Shown here one piece after another: positions 1 through 5,987 of a stretch of 6,171 nucleotides of DNA. Position 1 is the first letter of the stretch. Every line of letters begins with the position of its first letter. A program made the position numbers and the translations under genes. The notes beneath the pieces are model-generated. The model saw only the letters and a list, made by a program, of their open reading frames with translations. It searched no databases and was not told the DNA's origin. Origin of the DNA: Candidatus Poribacteria bacterium (lineage in GTDB: Bacteria; Poribacteria; WGA-4E; WGA-3G); NCBI GenBank assembly GCA_009835515.1, contig VXXH01000823.1:1-6171 (forward strand). The letters run 5' to 3'.

Positions 1-215
1 AGTTAATTGTCATAATTATCGGTTTAGTTTTGCTCGCGGTCCAGAATGAGCAGACCGCCGCATTTATTTTGAAATCCCACGGTCCTATCTATTTTATGAT
101 GTATCTACCGTTAGCACTCACAATTGGGTCTGGTGTGGAGTTCCTCGTCAATAACCGCAAAGCTTTATCCGCACTGATTTTTTCAACCCGTTACGATCCA
201 GAAGCAGGTGCCTGA
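1..215 (+). CDS. LapA-like (DUF1049-type) small membrane protein, 5'-truncated
   Basis: The reading frame is open from the first complete codon (base 3) to a TGA at 213-215, giving 70 visible residues; the true start lies before the window. The visible part begins inside a hydrophobic helix (LIVIIIGLVLLAV), followed by the short polar sequence QNEQT, a stretch resembling the beta-like segment of LapA-domain proteins (AAFILKSHGPIYF), a second hydrophobic segment (MMYLPLALTIGSGVEFLV), and a short basic/polar tail. Two membrane helices separated by a QN-containing linker are typical of the LapA/DUF1049 family, small inner-membrane proteins linked in E. coli to lipopolysaccharide assembly. A TTG at 30-32 could serve as a start, but it would cut through the first helix, so I read it as internal. 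The family call is by pattern only; the function here is unknown. The stop overlaps the thpR start by one base, suggesting co-translation. Confidence 0.62.
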   Translation, partial: LIVIIIGLVLLAVQNEQTAAFILKSHGPIYFMMYLPLALTIGSGVEFLVNNRKALSALIFSTRYDPEAGA

Positions 216-796
216 TGTCCGCAGCTAAAGGTGATGGAGTCCGCTGTTTTGTAGCGATTGAAATACCAAAACCGGTACAGGCGTTACTAAAGCCTGTGCA
301 AACACGCCTTCAATCCGAGATTCGCAAAGCTTCATGGACAAAGTCCGGCAACTTCCATCTCACCCTAAAGTTTCTCGGTGATGTTCATCCTGAAGCGATG
401 GGTGCTGTGAGTGAAGCCGTTGAAAACGTCGCTGCGACACAGTCCCCATTTTCTATGGAGTTCGGGGGTATTGGGGCGTTTCCGACGCTTGCGCGTCCGC
501 GCGTTATTTGGGTCGGTATTAAACACGGCGCAGCGACTGTCTCACACCTTGCGAAAGCCGTGAACCTTGATCTGAAACATCTCGGTTTTCCAACGGACAA
601 CCGCTTTCATCCGCATCTTACACTCGGACGGCTCAGAAGCCCGGTGAATCTGCAACCGCTAAAAAGTATGCTACGTAAATATGATACAATTGATGGTGCA
701 ACGGTGAGCGTCAATGAAATCACTGTCATGCAAAGCCAACTTCACCCTAATGGAGCGATCTATACGCCTCTAAACGTCTGTCATTTTTCGGCGTAG
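215..796 (+). CDS. thpR: RNA 2',3'-cyclic phosphodiesterase (ThpR/LigT family, 2H superfamily)
   Basis: 193 residues, the usual size for this family. The two catalytic HxTx motifs of the 2H phosphoesterase superfamily are clear: HLTL at residues 48-51 (context NFHLTLKFLGD) and HLTL at 134-137 (context FHPHLTLGRL). The N-terminal strand CFVAIEIP and the segment PRVIWVGI also fit. Family members hydrolyse the 2',3'-cyclic phosphate of RNA ends to a 2'-phosphate and can show 2'-5' RNA ligase activity; the enzyme is cytosolic. The ATG at 215 overlaps the upstream TGA (TGATG), with a modest purine-rich AGCAGG before it, so translational coupling is likely. The start adds about eight residues (MSAAKGDG) before the conserved strand. 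thpR directly upstream of recA is a known arrangement, for example cinA-ligT-recA in Deinococcus. The family call is firm; the physiological substrate is unknown. Confidence 0.92.
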   Translation: MSAAKGDGVRCFVAIEIPKPVQALLKPVQTRLQSEIRKASWTKSGNFHLTLKFLGDVHPEAMGAVSEAVENVAATQSPFSMEFGGIGAFPTLARPRVIWVGIKHGAATVSHLAKAVNLDLKHLGFPTDNRFHPHLTLGRLRSPVNLQPLKSMLRKYDTIDGATVSVNEITVMQSQLHPNGAIYTPLNVCHFSA

Positions 797-811
797 GACA
801 ACATAACCTGA

Positions 812-836
812 GGCACTGCCTTTGGTGGTAGGTGCC
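812..836 (+). promoter_or_regulatory. Hairpin in the thpR-recA gap, just before the recA ribosome binding site
   Basis: GGCAC (812-816) pairs with GTGCC (832-836). The stem can be prolonged by a T817-G831 wobble and, after a bulged A830, by GCC (818-820) with GGT (827-829), leaving a 6-base loop. No T-run follows, so it does not look like an intrinsic terminator. It ends two bases before the AAAGGAG ribosome binding site of recA, so it could shape translation or mark an RNA-processing site. The structure is seen in the sequence; any role is inference. Confidence 0.4.
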
Positions 837-838
837 AT

Positions 839-845
839 AAAGGAG
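839..845 (+). promoter_or_regulatory. Shine-Dalgarno sequence of recA
   Basis: AAAGGAG lies 12 bases before the recA ATG at 858, a slightly long but acceptable spacing. A TAG in the recA frame at 852-854 excludes any earlier start, so this site and the ATG fix the recA N-terminus. Confidence 0.8.
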
Positions 846-857
846 AAACTTTAGAAC

Positions 858-1919
858 ATGTTAGATGAACAAAAACAGAAAGCTATCGACCAGGCGATCT
901 CACAGGTGGAACGTGAATTCGGTAAAGGCGCGATCATGCGTTTCACAGACAGTGATATTGTCCCTGTCGAAGCCATCCCGACCGGCGCACTCTCGCTTGA
1001 TATTGCCCTCGGTATAGGCGGTGTGCCGCGCGGCAGAATCATTGAAATTTTCGGACATGAAGGGACCGGAAAGACGACTTTGGCACTGCATATCGTCGCC
1101 GAAGTCCAAAGAATGGGCGGAACCGCTGTGTTCGTTGATGTCGAACACGCGCTTGACACTACTTACGCTCGAAGTATCGGGGTTAACATGGAGAACCTAT
1201 TGATTGCGCAGCCCGATGCAGGCGAACAGGCTCTGGAGATCGTCGAAACGCTCATCCGTAGCGGTGCGATTGACTTGGTCGTTGTTGATTCGGTAGCGGC
1301 ATTGACACCCCAAGCCGAGATTGAGGGGGAAATGAGTGACTCGCACGTCGGGTTGTTGCCCCGCTTGATGTCCAAGGCGCTGCGAAAGTTATCCGGTGTT
1401 ACCAATAAGTCTCAGACGTGTGTTATCTTTACGAACCAGATCCGACAAAAAATTGGAATCATGTTCGGTAACCCGGATACCACACCCGGTGGACTCGCAC
1501 TCAAGTTCCACGCCTCTGTCCGGTTAGAACTCCGCCGTGGCACGCAGATCAAAGAGGGGAATGAGATTCTTGGAAGCAGTGTGCGCGTCAAAGTGGCAAA
1601 AAATAAAGTGGCACCGCCTTTCAAGGAAACCGAATACGATGTTACCTTCGGGAAGGGGATTTCCAAGGAGGGGAATCTCTTGGATATTGCCGTTGATAAC
1701 GAGTTTATCCAGAAAAGCGGGTCTTGGTTCGCCTATAACGGTGAACGCATTGGGCAAGGTAGATCTAATGCCAAGAAGTATTTGGAGGACAACCCTGACA
1801 TCGCCGCGGAAATTGAGGCGAAAATCCGGGAAGCAATGAGTATGGCACCAGATGCCGGTGCTGGCGCGATCCCTGAAGACGTAGATGATGTCCACGACAC
1901 CGTTGAAGTCGCGGAATAA
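858..1919 (+). CDS. recA: RecA recombinase with a non-standard P-loop
   Basis: 353 residues, full length; numbering matches E. coli RecA almost one to one. RecA forms ATP-dependent filaments on single-stranded DNA, drives strand exchange and promotes LexA-type self-cleavage. Visible landmarks: catalytic E96 in [10 protein letters not shown]103 near the nucleotide, Walker B LVVVD ending at D144, loop L1 around 156-165 ([10 protein letters not shown]), loop L2 from N193-Q194 through [10 protein letters not shown] (203-212), the KNK motif 248-250, and an acidic C-terminal tail rich in D and E. Unusual residues: the Walker A motif at 66-73 reads GHEGTGKT where nearly all RecA proteins have GPESSGKT; S160 replaces Gly in L1; D207 replaces Glu in L2; GLLPRLM replaces the common GLQARLM. 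The essential Lys72 and Thr73 are kept, so it is probably active. The start is fixed by an in-frame TAG at 852. recA is likely cotranscribed with thpR; I saw no LexA-type operator in the 61-base gap before it. Confidence 0.96.
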   Translation: MLDEQKQKAIDQAISQVEREFGKGAIMRFTDSDIVPVEAIPTGALSLDIALGIGGVPRGRIIEIFGHEGTGKTTLALHIVAEVQRMGGTAVFVDVEHALDTTYARSIGVNMENLLIAQPDAGEQALEIVETLIRSGAIDLVVVDSVAALTPQAEIEGEMSDSHVGLLPRLMSKALRKLSGVTNKSQTCVIFTNQIRQKIGIMFGNPDTTPGGLALKFHASVRLELRRGTQIKEGNEILGSSVRVKVAKNKVAPPFKETEYDVTFGKGISKEGNLLDIAVDNEFIQKSGSWFAYNGERIGQGRSNAKKYLEDNPDIAAEIEAKIREAMSMAPDAGAGAIPEDVDDVHDTVEVAE

Positions 1920-1945
1920 TACGAATTTTTCGCCTTATCAAAGTT

Positions 1946-2030
1946 TCCGAGACTAAGACCTAATCCTGACTCCCTGTCTCGGAGGTGTCCGATGCCTCGG
2001 ACGCAGAGAGCCGGTTGCGGAGACAGTCTC
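1946..2030 (+). other. GC-rich block with competing stem-loops downstream of recA
   Basis: Several perfect inverted repeats overlap here. TCCGAGAC (1946-1953) pairs with GTCTCGGA (1976-1983), 8 bp. CTGTCTC (1974-1980) pairs with GAGACAG (2020-2026), 7 bp, and cannot form together with the first. GTCCGA (1987-1992) pairs with TCGGAC (1997-2002) around a 4-base loop, extendable to 8 bp with one wobble, and nests inside the second stem. GAGAC (2020-2024) also faces GTCTC (2026-2030). A run of six T lies at 2054-2059, too far from the strong stems for a classic intrinsic terminator. The block could act as the recA 3' end, an attenuator-like element or a small structured RNA. Apart from this, the promoters and the repeat listed below, I see no gene in 1920-2339. 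Confidence 0.4.
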
Positions 2031-2070
2031 GCCCTCGTGTGTCAGACTAAGCGTTTTTTAGAATAAACGT

Positions 2071-2099
2071 TTGATTTTGGTCAGAAGTTCTGGTATAAT
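2071..2099 (+). promoter_or_regulatory. Sigma-70-type promoter P1 upstream of arc
   Basis: TTGATT (2071-2076) and a perfect TATAAT (2094-2099) are separated by 17 bases, so transcription would start near 2106. The spacer contains the palindrome CAGAAGTTCTG (2082-2092), a possible operator. The start would lie about 230 bases before the arc ATG. Confidence 0.66.
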
Positions 2100-2128
2100 G
2101 GACGTATCTGCCGAAGGTAGACTTTTTC

Positions 2129-2157
2129 TTGACACTATTTTTTCATAGTGCTATACT
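2129..2157 (+). promoter_or_regulatory. Sigma-70-type promoter P2 upstream of arc
   Basis: A perfect -35 TTGACA (2129-2134) and TATACT (2152-2157) lie 17 bases apart. The predicted start is near 2164, just before the left arm of the long inverted repeat, so a transcript would carry that structure at its 5' end. With P1 this gives tandem promoters that could make arc-dop-pup independent of recA transcription. Confidence 0.74.
2133..2150. promoter_or_regulatory. Inverted repeat between the -35 and -10 of P2, operator candidate
   Basis: CACTAT (2133-2138) and ATAGTG (2145-2150) form a perfect dyad around a 6-base centre. The dyad overlaps the end of the -35 box and fills the promoter spacer. 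This is a typical position for a dimeric repressor or MerR-type regulator site, but no regulator gene is visible in the window, so the role is inferred from position alone. Confidence 0.4.
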
Positions 2158-2167
2158 CTAATAAAAT

Positions 2168-2315
2168 GGTTGTCAGTCGTCGGTTATCGGTTTGGCTTTT
2201 GAAATTAGAAATCTTTTTCTATCTCGGACGTTCTTATAGGTAACGACGGTTACAAGAAGCTGTTAAAGAATCAGAAACCTCTTAACTGAAAACTGATAAC
2301 CGATGACCGATAACT
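2168..2315. repeat. Long imperfect inverted repeat built from 7-base units, in the arc leader
   Basis: Two 25-base arms, 2168-2192 and 2291-2315, are reverse complements at 20 of 25 positions, and all five differences are transitions. As RNA, four of the five become G-U pairs and one is an A-C mismatch, so a nearly continuous stem is possible. The right arm is an array of a 7-base unit (AACTGAA, AACTGAT, AACCGAT, GACCGAT) starting at 2284; the left arm has the same unit inverted (GTTGTCA, GTCGTCG, GTTATCG). The 98-base spacer contains a small hairpin, GTAAC (2240-2244) with GTTAC (2249-2253). The right arm ends 24 bases before the arc start codon. Confidence 0.75.
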
Positions 2316-2339
2316 ACTTGGAAAGTGAGAACTTGACGT

Positions 2340-4124
2340 ATGGCTATCAAAAGAGGAAATTCCGAGGATGCCTTTGAGGAGCAAAAGACGCTTGATGTCG
2401 TTTGGTATCAACAGCAGATGCGTACACTTCAAGGGACAATTGACATGCTCGAAGGGGAACTCGAAAGCATGCGGCAGCAGCAGCGGGTCGTCCATGTCAA
2501 GGCGCTTGAAACGCAACTTTATGAGACGCAGCGTGAGTTGATGGCGGCGGAACGACGCAACAAGCGGTTGACGAGCACCTTGCAGGAAGCGAAGGAGAAG
2601 CTGCAAATCCTCAAAGAAAAAGTTGCTCAACTCAGCGCACCGCCCAATAACTACGGAGTCTTCCTCGGCGCGAACCAAGATGGGACTGTCGATATTGACA
2701 TCAGCGGCAGAAAATGGCGCGTCAATATCGATCCAGCACTCAAGGGTAAAACCCTCGCGGTGGGACAAGAGGTCATTGTCAATAGCGGAATGAACGTTGT
2801 TGCCATCAAAAGTGCTGAAAGACACGGGGATGTCGTCAAAATTAAAGAGCGCATTGAAGATGAACTCGCTATTGTCAGCCTCCGCACCGATGAAGAACGC
2901 GTCGTCAGAATAGCCGAATCTCTCAAAGAGGAGACCCTGAAAACCGGTGATAATGTACTCCTCAACCATACGACAAGCATGCTCATGGAAAAACTCCCTA
3001 AACGGGAAGTGGAAGACTTGCTGCTTGAGGAGGTACCCGATATCGGTTACACCGACATCGGTGGACTTGATACACAAATAGAAGCGATTCGGGACGCAAT
3101 TGAGCTGCCATACCTCTATCCGAAGGAGTACCAGGAGTTTAACCTCTCGCCGCCGAAAGGCGTGCTCCTATACGGACCCCCTGGATGTGGTAAAACCTTG
3201 ATCGCCCGAGCTGTTGCAAGTAGTATAGCCGAGCGCGTACGGAAAGAGAGCGGCAATGATGAGGTTCGCGGGTATTTCATCAATATTAAGGGGCCTGAAC
3301 TCCTAAATAAATACGTCGGCGAAACCGAACGTAAGATCCGAGAAGTTTTCCAAAAAGCACGCGATAAATCGAGAGAAGGGTTTCCTGTTATCATCTTTTT
3401 CGATGAAATGGACTCCCTCTTCCGTTCCAGAGGTATGGGAATCTCATCGGATATGGAATCGACGCTCGTGCCACAGTTTCTCTCCGAAATTGATGGCGTT
3501 GAGAACTTGCGCGATGTCATTGTCATTGGCGCAAGCAATCGGCAAGATCTCCTTGACCCGGCGGTTTTACGTCCCGGTAGACTTGATGTTAAAATTAAAA
3601 TTGATCGACCCAACTCAGAGGGGGCTAAAGACATCTTCGCAATATATCTAACACCGGATCTGCCCTTCGCTGAAAAGGTTCGTCAACAGTTTGAAGGAGA
3701 TACACAGGCGATCGCGGACCACTTCGTTGATGAAGCTGTCCGTGAGATGTACGCCACCACAGATGAAAACCGGTTTATTGAGGTGACATACGCCCGTGGC
3801 GAACGCGAAACCCTCTTTTTTAAAGACTTTGTTAGTGGCGCAATGATCGAAAACATTGTTTCGCGTGCCAAGAAAGCAGCGATCAAACGCTTTATCGGTT
3901 CCGACGGAGCAGACAAAGGGATGTGTCTTGACGATCTCAAGGCAGCTATCAGGGAAGAGTATCACGAAAATGAGGATCTGCCGAACACGACGAACCCTGA
4001 CGATTGGGCAAAAATTTCAGGGCGGAAAGGCGAGAAGATCGTTAATATTCGTGCCTTGATTAATGAACCGACACGTGAGAAAAAACAGGATGTCCGGGTC
4101 ACCCGAGGCGGCACATTTCTTTAA
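2340..4124 (+). CDS. arc: Proteasome-activating AAA+ ATPase ARC/Mpa
   Basis: 594 residues, close to mycobacterial Mpa (about 609). ARC forms a cytosolic hexamer that captures pupylated proteins through its coiled coils, unfolds them and threads them into the 20S proteasome. Domains: N-terminal coiled coil about 20-98; two OB-like beta domains about 105-215; AAA+ module about 235-440 with Walker A GPPGCGKT (279-286), pore loop YVG (325-327), Walker B IIFFDE (351-356), sensor-1 Asn400 in IGASNR, and arginine fingers in RPGR (411-414). The C-terminal region keeps the ARC signatures NRFIEVTYA and NEDLPNTTNPDDW. The last residues are GGTFL, where actinobacterial ARC usually ends GQYL, the tail that docks on the core; Phe replaces Tyr. 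The ATG follows an in-frame TGA at 2334-2336, so the start is well fixed, although its ribosome binding site is weak (GGAAAG at 2320). First gene of arc-dop-pup, behind promoters P1 and P2. Confidence 0.96.
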   Translation: MAIKRGNSEDAFEEQKTLDVVWYQQQMRTLQGTIDMLEGELESMRQQQRVVHVKALETQLYETQRELMAAERRNKRLTSTLQEAKEKLQILKEKVAQLSAPPNNYGVFLGANQDGTVDIDISGRKWRVNIDPALKGKTLAVGQEVIVNSGMNVVAIKSAERHGDVVKIKERIEDELAIVSLRTDEERVVRIAESLKEETLKTGDNVLLNHTTSMLMEKLPKREVEDLLLEEVPDIGYTDIGGLDTQIEAIRDAIELPYLYPKEYQEFNLSPPKGVLLYGPPGCGKTLIARAVASSIAERVRKESGNDEVRGYFINIKGPELLNKYVGETERKIREVFQKARDKSREGFPVIIFFDEMDSLFRSRGMGISSDMESTLVPQFLSEIDGVENLRDVIVIGASNRQDLLDPAVLRPGRLDVKIKIDRPNSEGAKDIFAIYLTPDLPFAEKVRQQFEGDTQAIADHFVDEAVREMYATTDENRFIEVTYARGERETLFFKDFVSGAMIENIVSRAKKAAIKRFIGSDGADKGMCLDDLKAAIREEYHENEDLPNTTNPDDWAKISGRKGEKIVNIRALINEPTREKKQDVRVTRGGTFL

Positions 4125-4132
4125 TGGCGGTC

Positions 4133-4249
4133 AGCCGTCAGCGGAGTAGCCGTCAGCCATTAGTGGTCGGCAATCAGCAAGAGTGTATCACTGCCTCAGC
4201 GCGCGCTTTGCTGACTGCTGACTGCTGATAGCTATTCTTGCTGATGGCT
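4133..4249. repeat. Inverted heptad array filling the arc-dop gap
   Basis: The left arm (4133-4180) contains units such as GTCAGCG, GTCAGCC, GTCGGCA and ATCAGCA; the right arm (4208-4249) contains them inverted (GCTGACT twice, GCTGATA, GCTGATG). Even the interruption is mirrored: GAGTAGC on the left matches GAATAGC in the complement of the right arm. The left arm has about one extra unit. The loop (4181-4207) includes GCGCGC. The right arm ends 8 bases before the dop start codon and the array covers nearly the whole 133-base gap. Most mismatches between the arms are transitions. Confidence 0.75.
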
Positions 4250-4257
4250 CATAAAAA

Positions 4258-5769
4258 ATGGAAATACCAATCATAATGGGAACAGAGACTGAGTACGGCA
4301 TCTCAGTCAAAAATGCACGTGAGCAAGACCCGGTCGCTGCCTCTACTTTGGTAGTCAACGCGTATAAGACTTGTAGAGGCGATGTTCCGAGTACTGCTAC
4401 TTCTGTCACATGGGATTACGATCAGGAGAGTCCGTTGATGGATGCCCGCGGGTTTCTTGCAGAGACAGAAACACCTATCTCCGAGGCAGACACTAGCAGT
4501 GCTGTTAATGACATCCTAATCAACGGGGGGCGTTATTACGTCGATCACGCACACCCTGAGTATTGTACGCCGGAATGCGCGAACGCACGCGATCTGCTCC
4601 TATATGAAAAAGCAGGCGAATTAATATTAGAAGTCAGTAGGCTCACAGCCGAACGGCTACTCCTTGACAATCAAGAGATTATCATATATAAAAACAACAC
4701 CGATTACAAGGGGCATAGTTACGGGGCGCATGAAAACTATCTCATGTCCCGTAAAGTACCGTTTGATACTATCGTTGATGGGTTAATGCCTTTCCTGGTT
4801 ACTCGGATTATTATCACGGGGAGCGGCAAAGTCGGTGCCGAGAATGGGAGCGAGGAGACGGATTATCAAATCTCCCAACGCGCCGATTTCTTTGAAAAAG
4901 AGGTCGGGCTTAGCACGATGGTGAACCGACCCCTGATTAACACGCGTGATGAACCGCATGCTGATGACAAACTCTATCGACGTTTACACGTTATTGTCGG
5001 TGACTCAAACATGTCTGAATTCAGCATCTATCTCAAAGCAGGCATCACTTCTATCGCGCTCCAGTTAATCGAGAAAGGTGTTGTCGGAAAAAAATTCAGT
5101 TTAAAGGACCCTGTCGCAGCGATAAAGTGTATCTCGCGCGATCTCTCTTGCAAGGAAGAGATCGAACTCGCGGATGGAAAACAGGGGTCACCGATAGAAG
5201 TGCAACGCGCGTATCTCAAGCTCGCACAGGAACACCTCACACCTGAGGAGCGCACCCCTATCGTTGAAGATGTCCTCAAGAAATGGCAATTCGTGCTGGA
5301 TAATTTAGAAATAGACCCAGGGCGGCTGAGTCGCTATCTCGACTGGATTATTAAAAAGAAGCTGCTTGATGCATACCGAAAACGGCACGGATATCAGTGG
5401 GACGACGCACATGTTCGCATGCTTGACCTCCAGTACCATGATATTCGTCCAGACAAAGGACTCTATATCAGGCTACTCAAGAACGGACATGTTAAACGCT
5501 TACTCAGCCATGAAGAAATTGTGCACGCAATGCACTATCCACCTGTAGACACACGTGCCTATTTTCGTGGCACCTGTTTACGGAGATTTCCAAAGCATAT
5601 TTACAGTGCAAGTTGGAATTCAATGATTTTTATCGGTAAATCGGGGGGACTTGACAAAATTATGATGGATCGTCCCCACTTCGGAACACAAAAGATTGTT
5701 GGCGAACTGTTGAACAACTGTACAGCAGAGGAACTCGTTAAGGAAATCCGAGGCGATGCCTCAGAATAG
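4258..5769 (+). CDS. dop: Dop, deamidase of Pup and depupylase
   Basis: 503 residues, almost the same as M. tuberculosis Dop (502). Dop converts the C-terminal Gln of Pup to Glu and also cleaves Pup from tagged proteins; it has a glutamine-synthetase-like fold and uses ATP/Mg. Motifs in order: GTETEYGIS (8-16, with metal-binding Glu10 and Glu12), WDYDQESPLMDARGF (52-66) followed by the Dop-specific loop, YVDHAHPEY (94-102) with the catalytic Asp96, YKNNTDYKGHSYGAHENYLMSR (144-165), TGSGKVG (187-193), SQRADFFEKEVGLST (206-220), INTRDEPHAD (227-236), and DTRAYFRGTCLRRF (431-444). The loop and DHAHPEY separate it from the ligase PafA, which lacks the loop and reads DVGSHPEY. An in-frame TAA at 4252-4254 makes ATG 4258 the earliest start. 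No Shine-Dalgarno is visible; AT-rich ATAAAAA and a hairpin arm precede it. Met7 (4276) is a less likely start. Confidence 0.95.
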   Translation: MEIPIIMGTETEYGISVKNAREQDPVAASTLVVNAYKTCRGDVPSTATSVTWDYDQESPLMDARGFLAETETPISEADTSSAVNDILINGGRYYVDHAHPEYCTPECANARDLLLYEKAGELILEVSRLTAERLLLDNQEIIIYKNNTDYKGHSYGAHENYLMSRKVPFDTIVDGLMPFLVTRIIITGSGKVGAENGSEETDYQISQRADFFEKEVGLSTMVNRPLINTRDEPHADDKLYRRLHVIVGDSNMSEFSIYLKAGITSIALQLIEKGVVGKKFSLKDPVAAIKCISRDLSCKEEIELADGKQGSPIEVQRAYLKLAQEHLTPEERTPIVEDVLKKWQFVLDNLEIDPGRLSRYLDWIIKKKLLDAYRKRHGYQWDDAHVRMLDLQYHDIRPDKGLYIRLLKNGHVKRLLSHEEIVHAMHYPPVDTRAYFRGTCLRRFPKHIYSASWNSMIFIGKSGGLDKIMMDRPHFGTQKIVGELLNNCTAEELVKEIRGDASE

Positions 5770-5970
5770 TTATCAGAGGAAATAGTTATCGGTTATCAGT
5801 TATTAGTTATCAGTTAAAAGAGGGTTGGGACAATTCAAAAGGTCTCTTTACTGACAACTGAAAGGTTTTCGTAGAAAACCGCACTCTCACTGCGAGGCAA
5901 ACTGACAACCATTCCCTGACAACTGAAAGATTTTTTTCGTAGAAAAAAATCGTACTGACGACTGACGACT
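5768..5970. repeat. Heptad inverted array in the dop-pup gap
   Basis: The left array runs AGTTATC, GGTTATC, AGTTATT, AGTTATC, AGTTAAA in perfect 7-base register from 5784 to 5818, with one more AGTTATC at 5768-5774 overlapping the dop stop. The right array is ACTGACG, ACTGACG, ACT (5954-5970), the inverse of the same unit with transitions only. Further right-type units lie inside: ACTGACA-ACTGAAA at 5850-5863, ACTGACA at 5901-5907 and CCTGACA-ACTGAAA at 5915-5928. The right array ends 17 bases before the pup ATG. No other gene is seen in this 218-base gap. Confidence 0.72.
5851..5951 (+). repeat. Two copies of a repeat-plus-hairpin module before pup
   Basis: The 14-mer CTGACAACTGAAAG occurs at 5851-5864 and 5916-5929. 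Each copy runs into a perfect hairpin with the same loop GTA: GGTTTTC/GAAAACC (5864-5870 with 5874-5880) and GATTTTTTTC/GAAAAAAATC (5929-5938 with 5942-5951). The arms differ in length and in their second base pair but remain fully complementary, which looks like selection or copying of the structure. The second hairpin contains runs of seven T and seven A and could slow or stop transcription before pup. Confidence 0.7.
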
Positions 5971-5974
5971 ATAT

Positions 5975-5981
5975 AAAGGAG
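5975..5981 (+). promoter_or_regulatory. Shine-Dalgarno sequence of pup
   Basis: AAAGGAG lies six bases before the ATG at 5988, a near-ideal site. It contrasts with arc (weak) and dop (none visible) and fits higher translation of the small modifier than of its enzymes. Confidence 0.8.
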
Positions 5982-5987
5982 AAAATC

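Noticed and set aside
797..857. LexA operator before recA
   Set aside because: Neither CTGT-N8-ACAG nor GAAC-N4-GTTC is present in this gap; the lineage may use another motif or the control may lie upstream of the window.
2166..2243. Short reading frame of 25 codons starting ATGGTTGTC just after promoter P2
   Set aside because: Its first half is simply the left heptad array read as codons, there is no ribosome binding site, and the peptide resembles nothing I recognise.
2271..3077. Long open frame (268 codons) on the minus strand
   Set aside because: It lies antisense to the well-supported arc coding sequence and its start of similarity to anything is absent; codon structure of arc on the + strand explains it.
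4258..5769. PafA ligase as the identity of this gene
   Set aside because: DHAHPEY, the insertion after WDY..ESPL.DARGF and the C-terminal TRAYFRG..LRRF match Dop, not PafA.
5768..5970. Possible CRISPR-like array because of the regular repeats
   Set aside because: The unit is 7 bases with no unique spacers, and the arrays face each other; this does not fit CRISPR.
5970..5975. TATATA as a -10 box for a pup-specific promoter
   Set aside because: It overlaps the Shine-Dalgarno site and lies 12 bases before the ATG, and there is no suitable -35 box.
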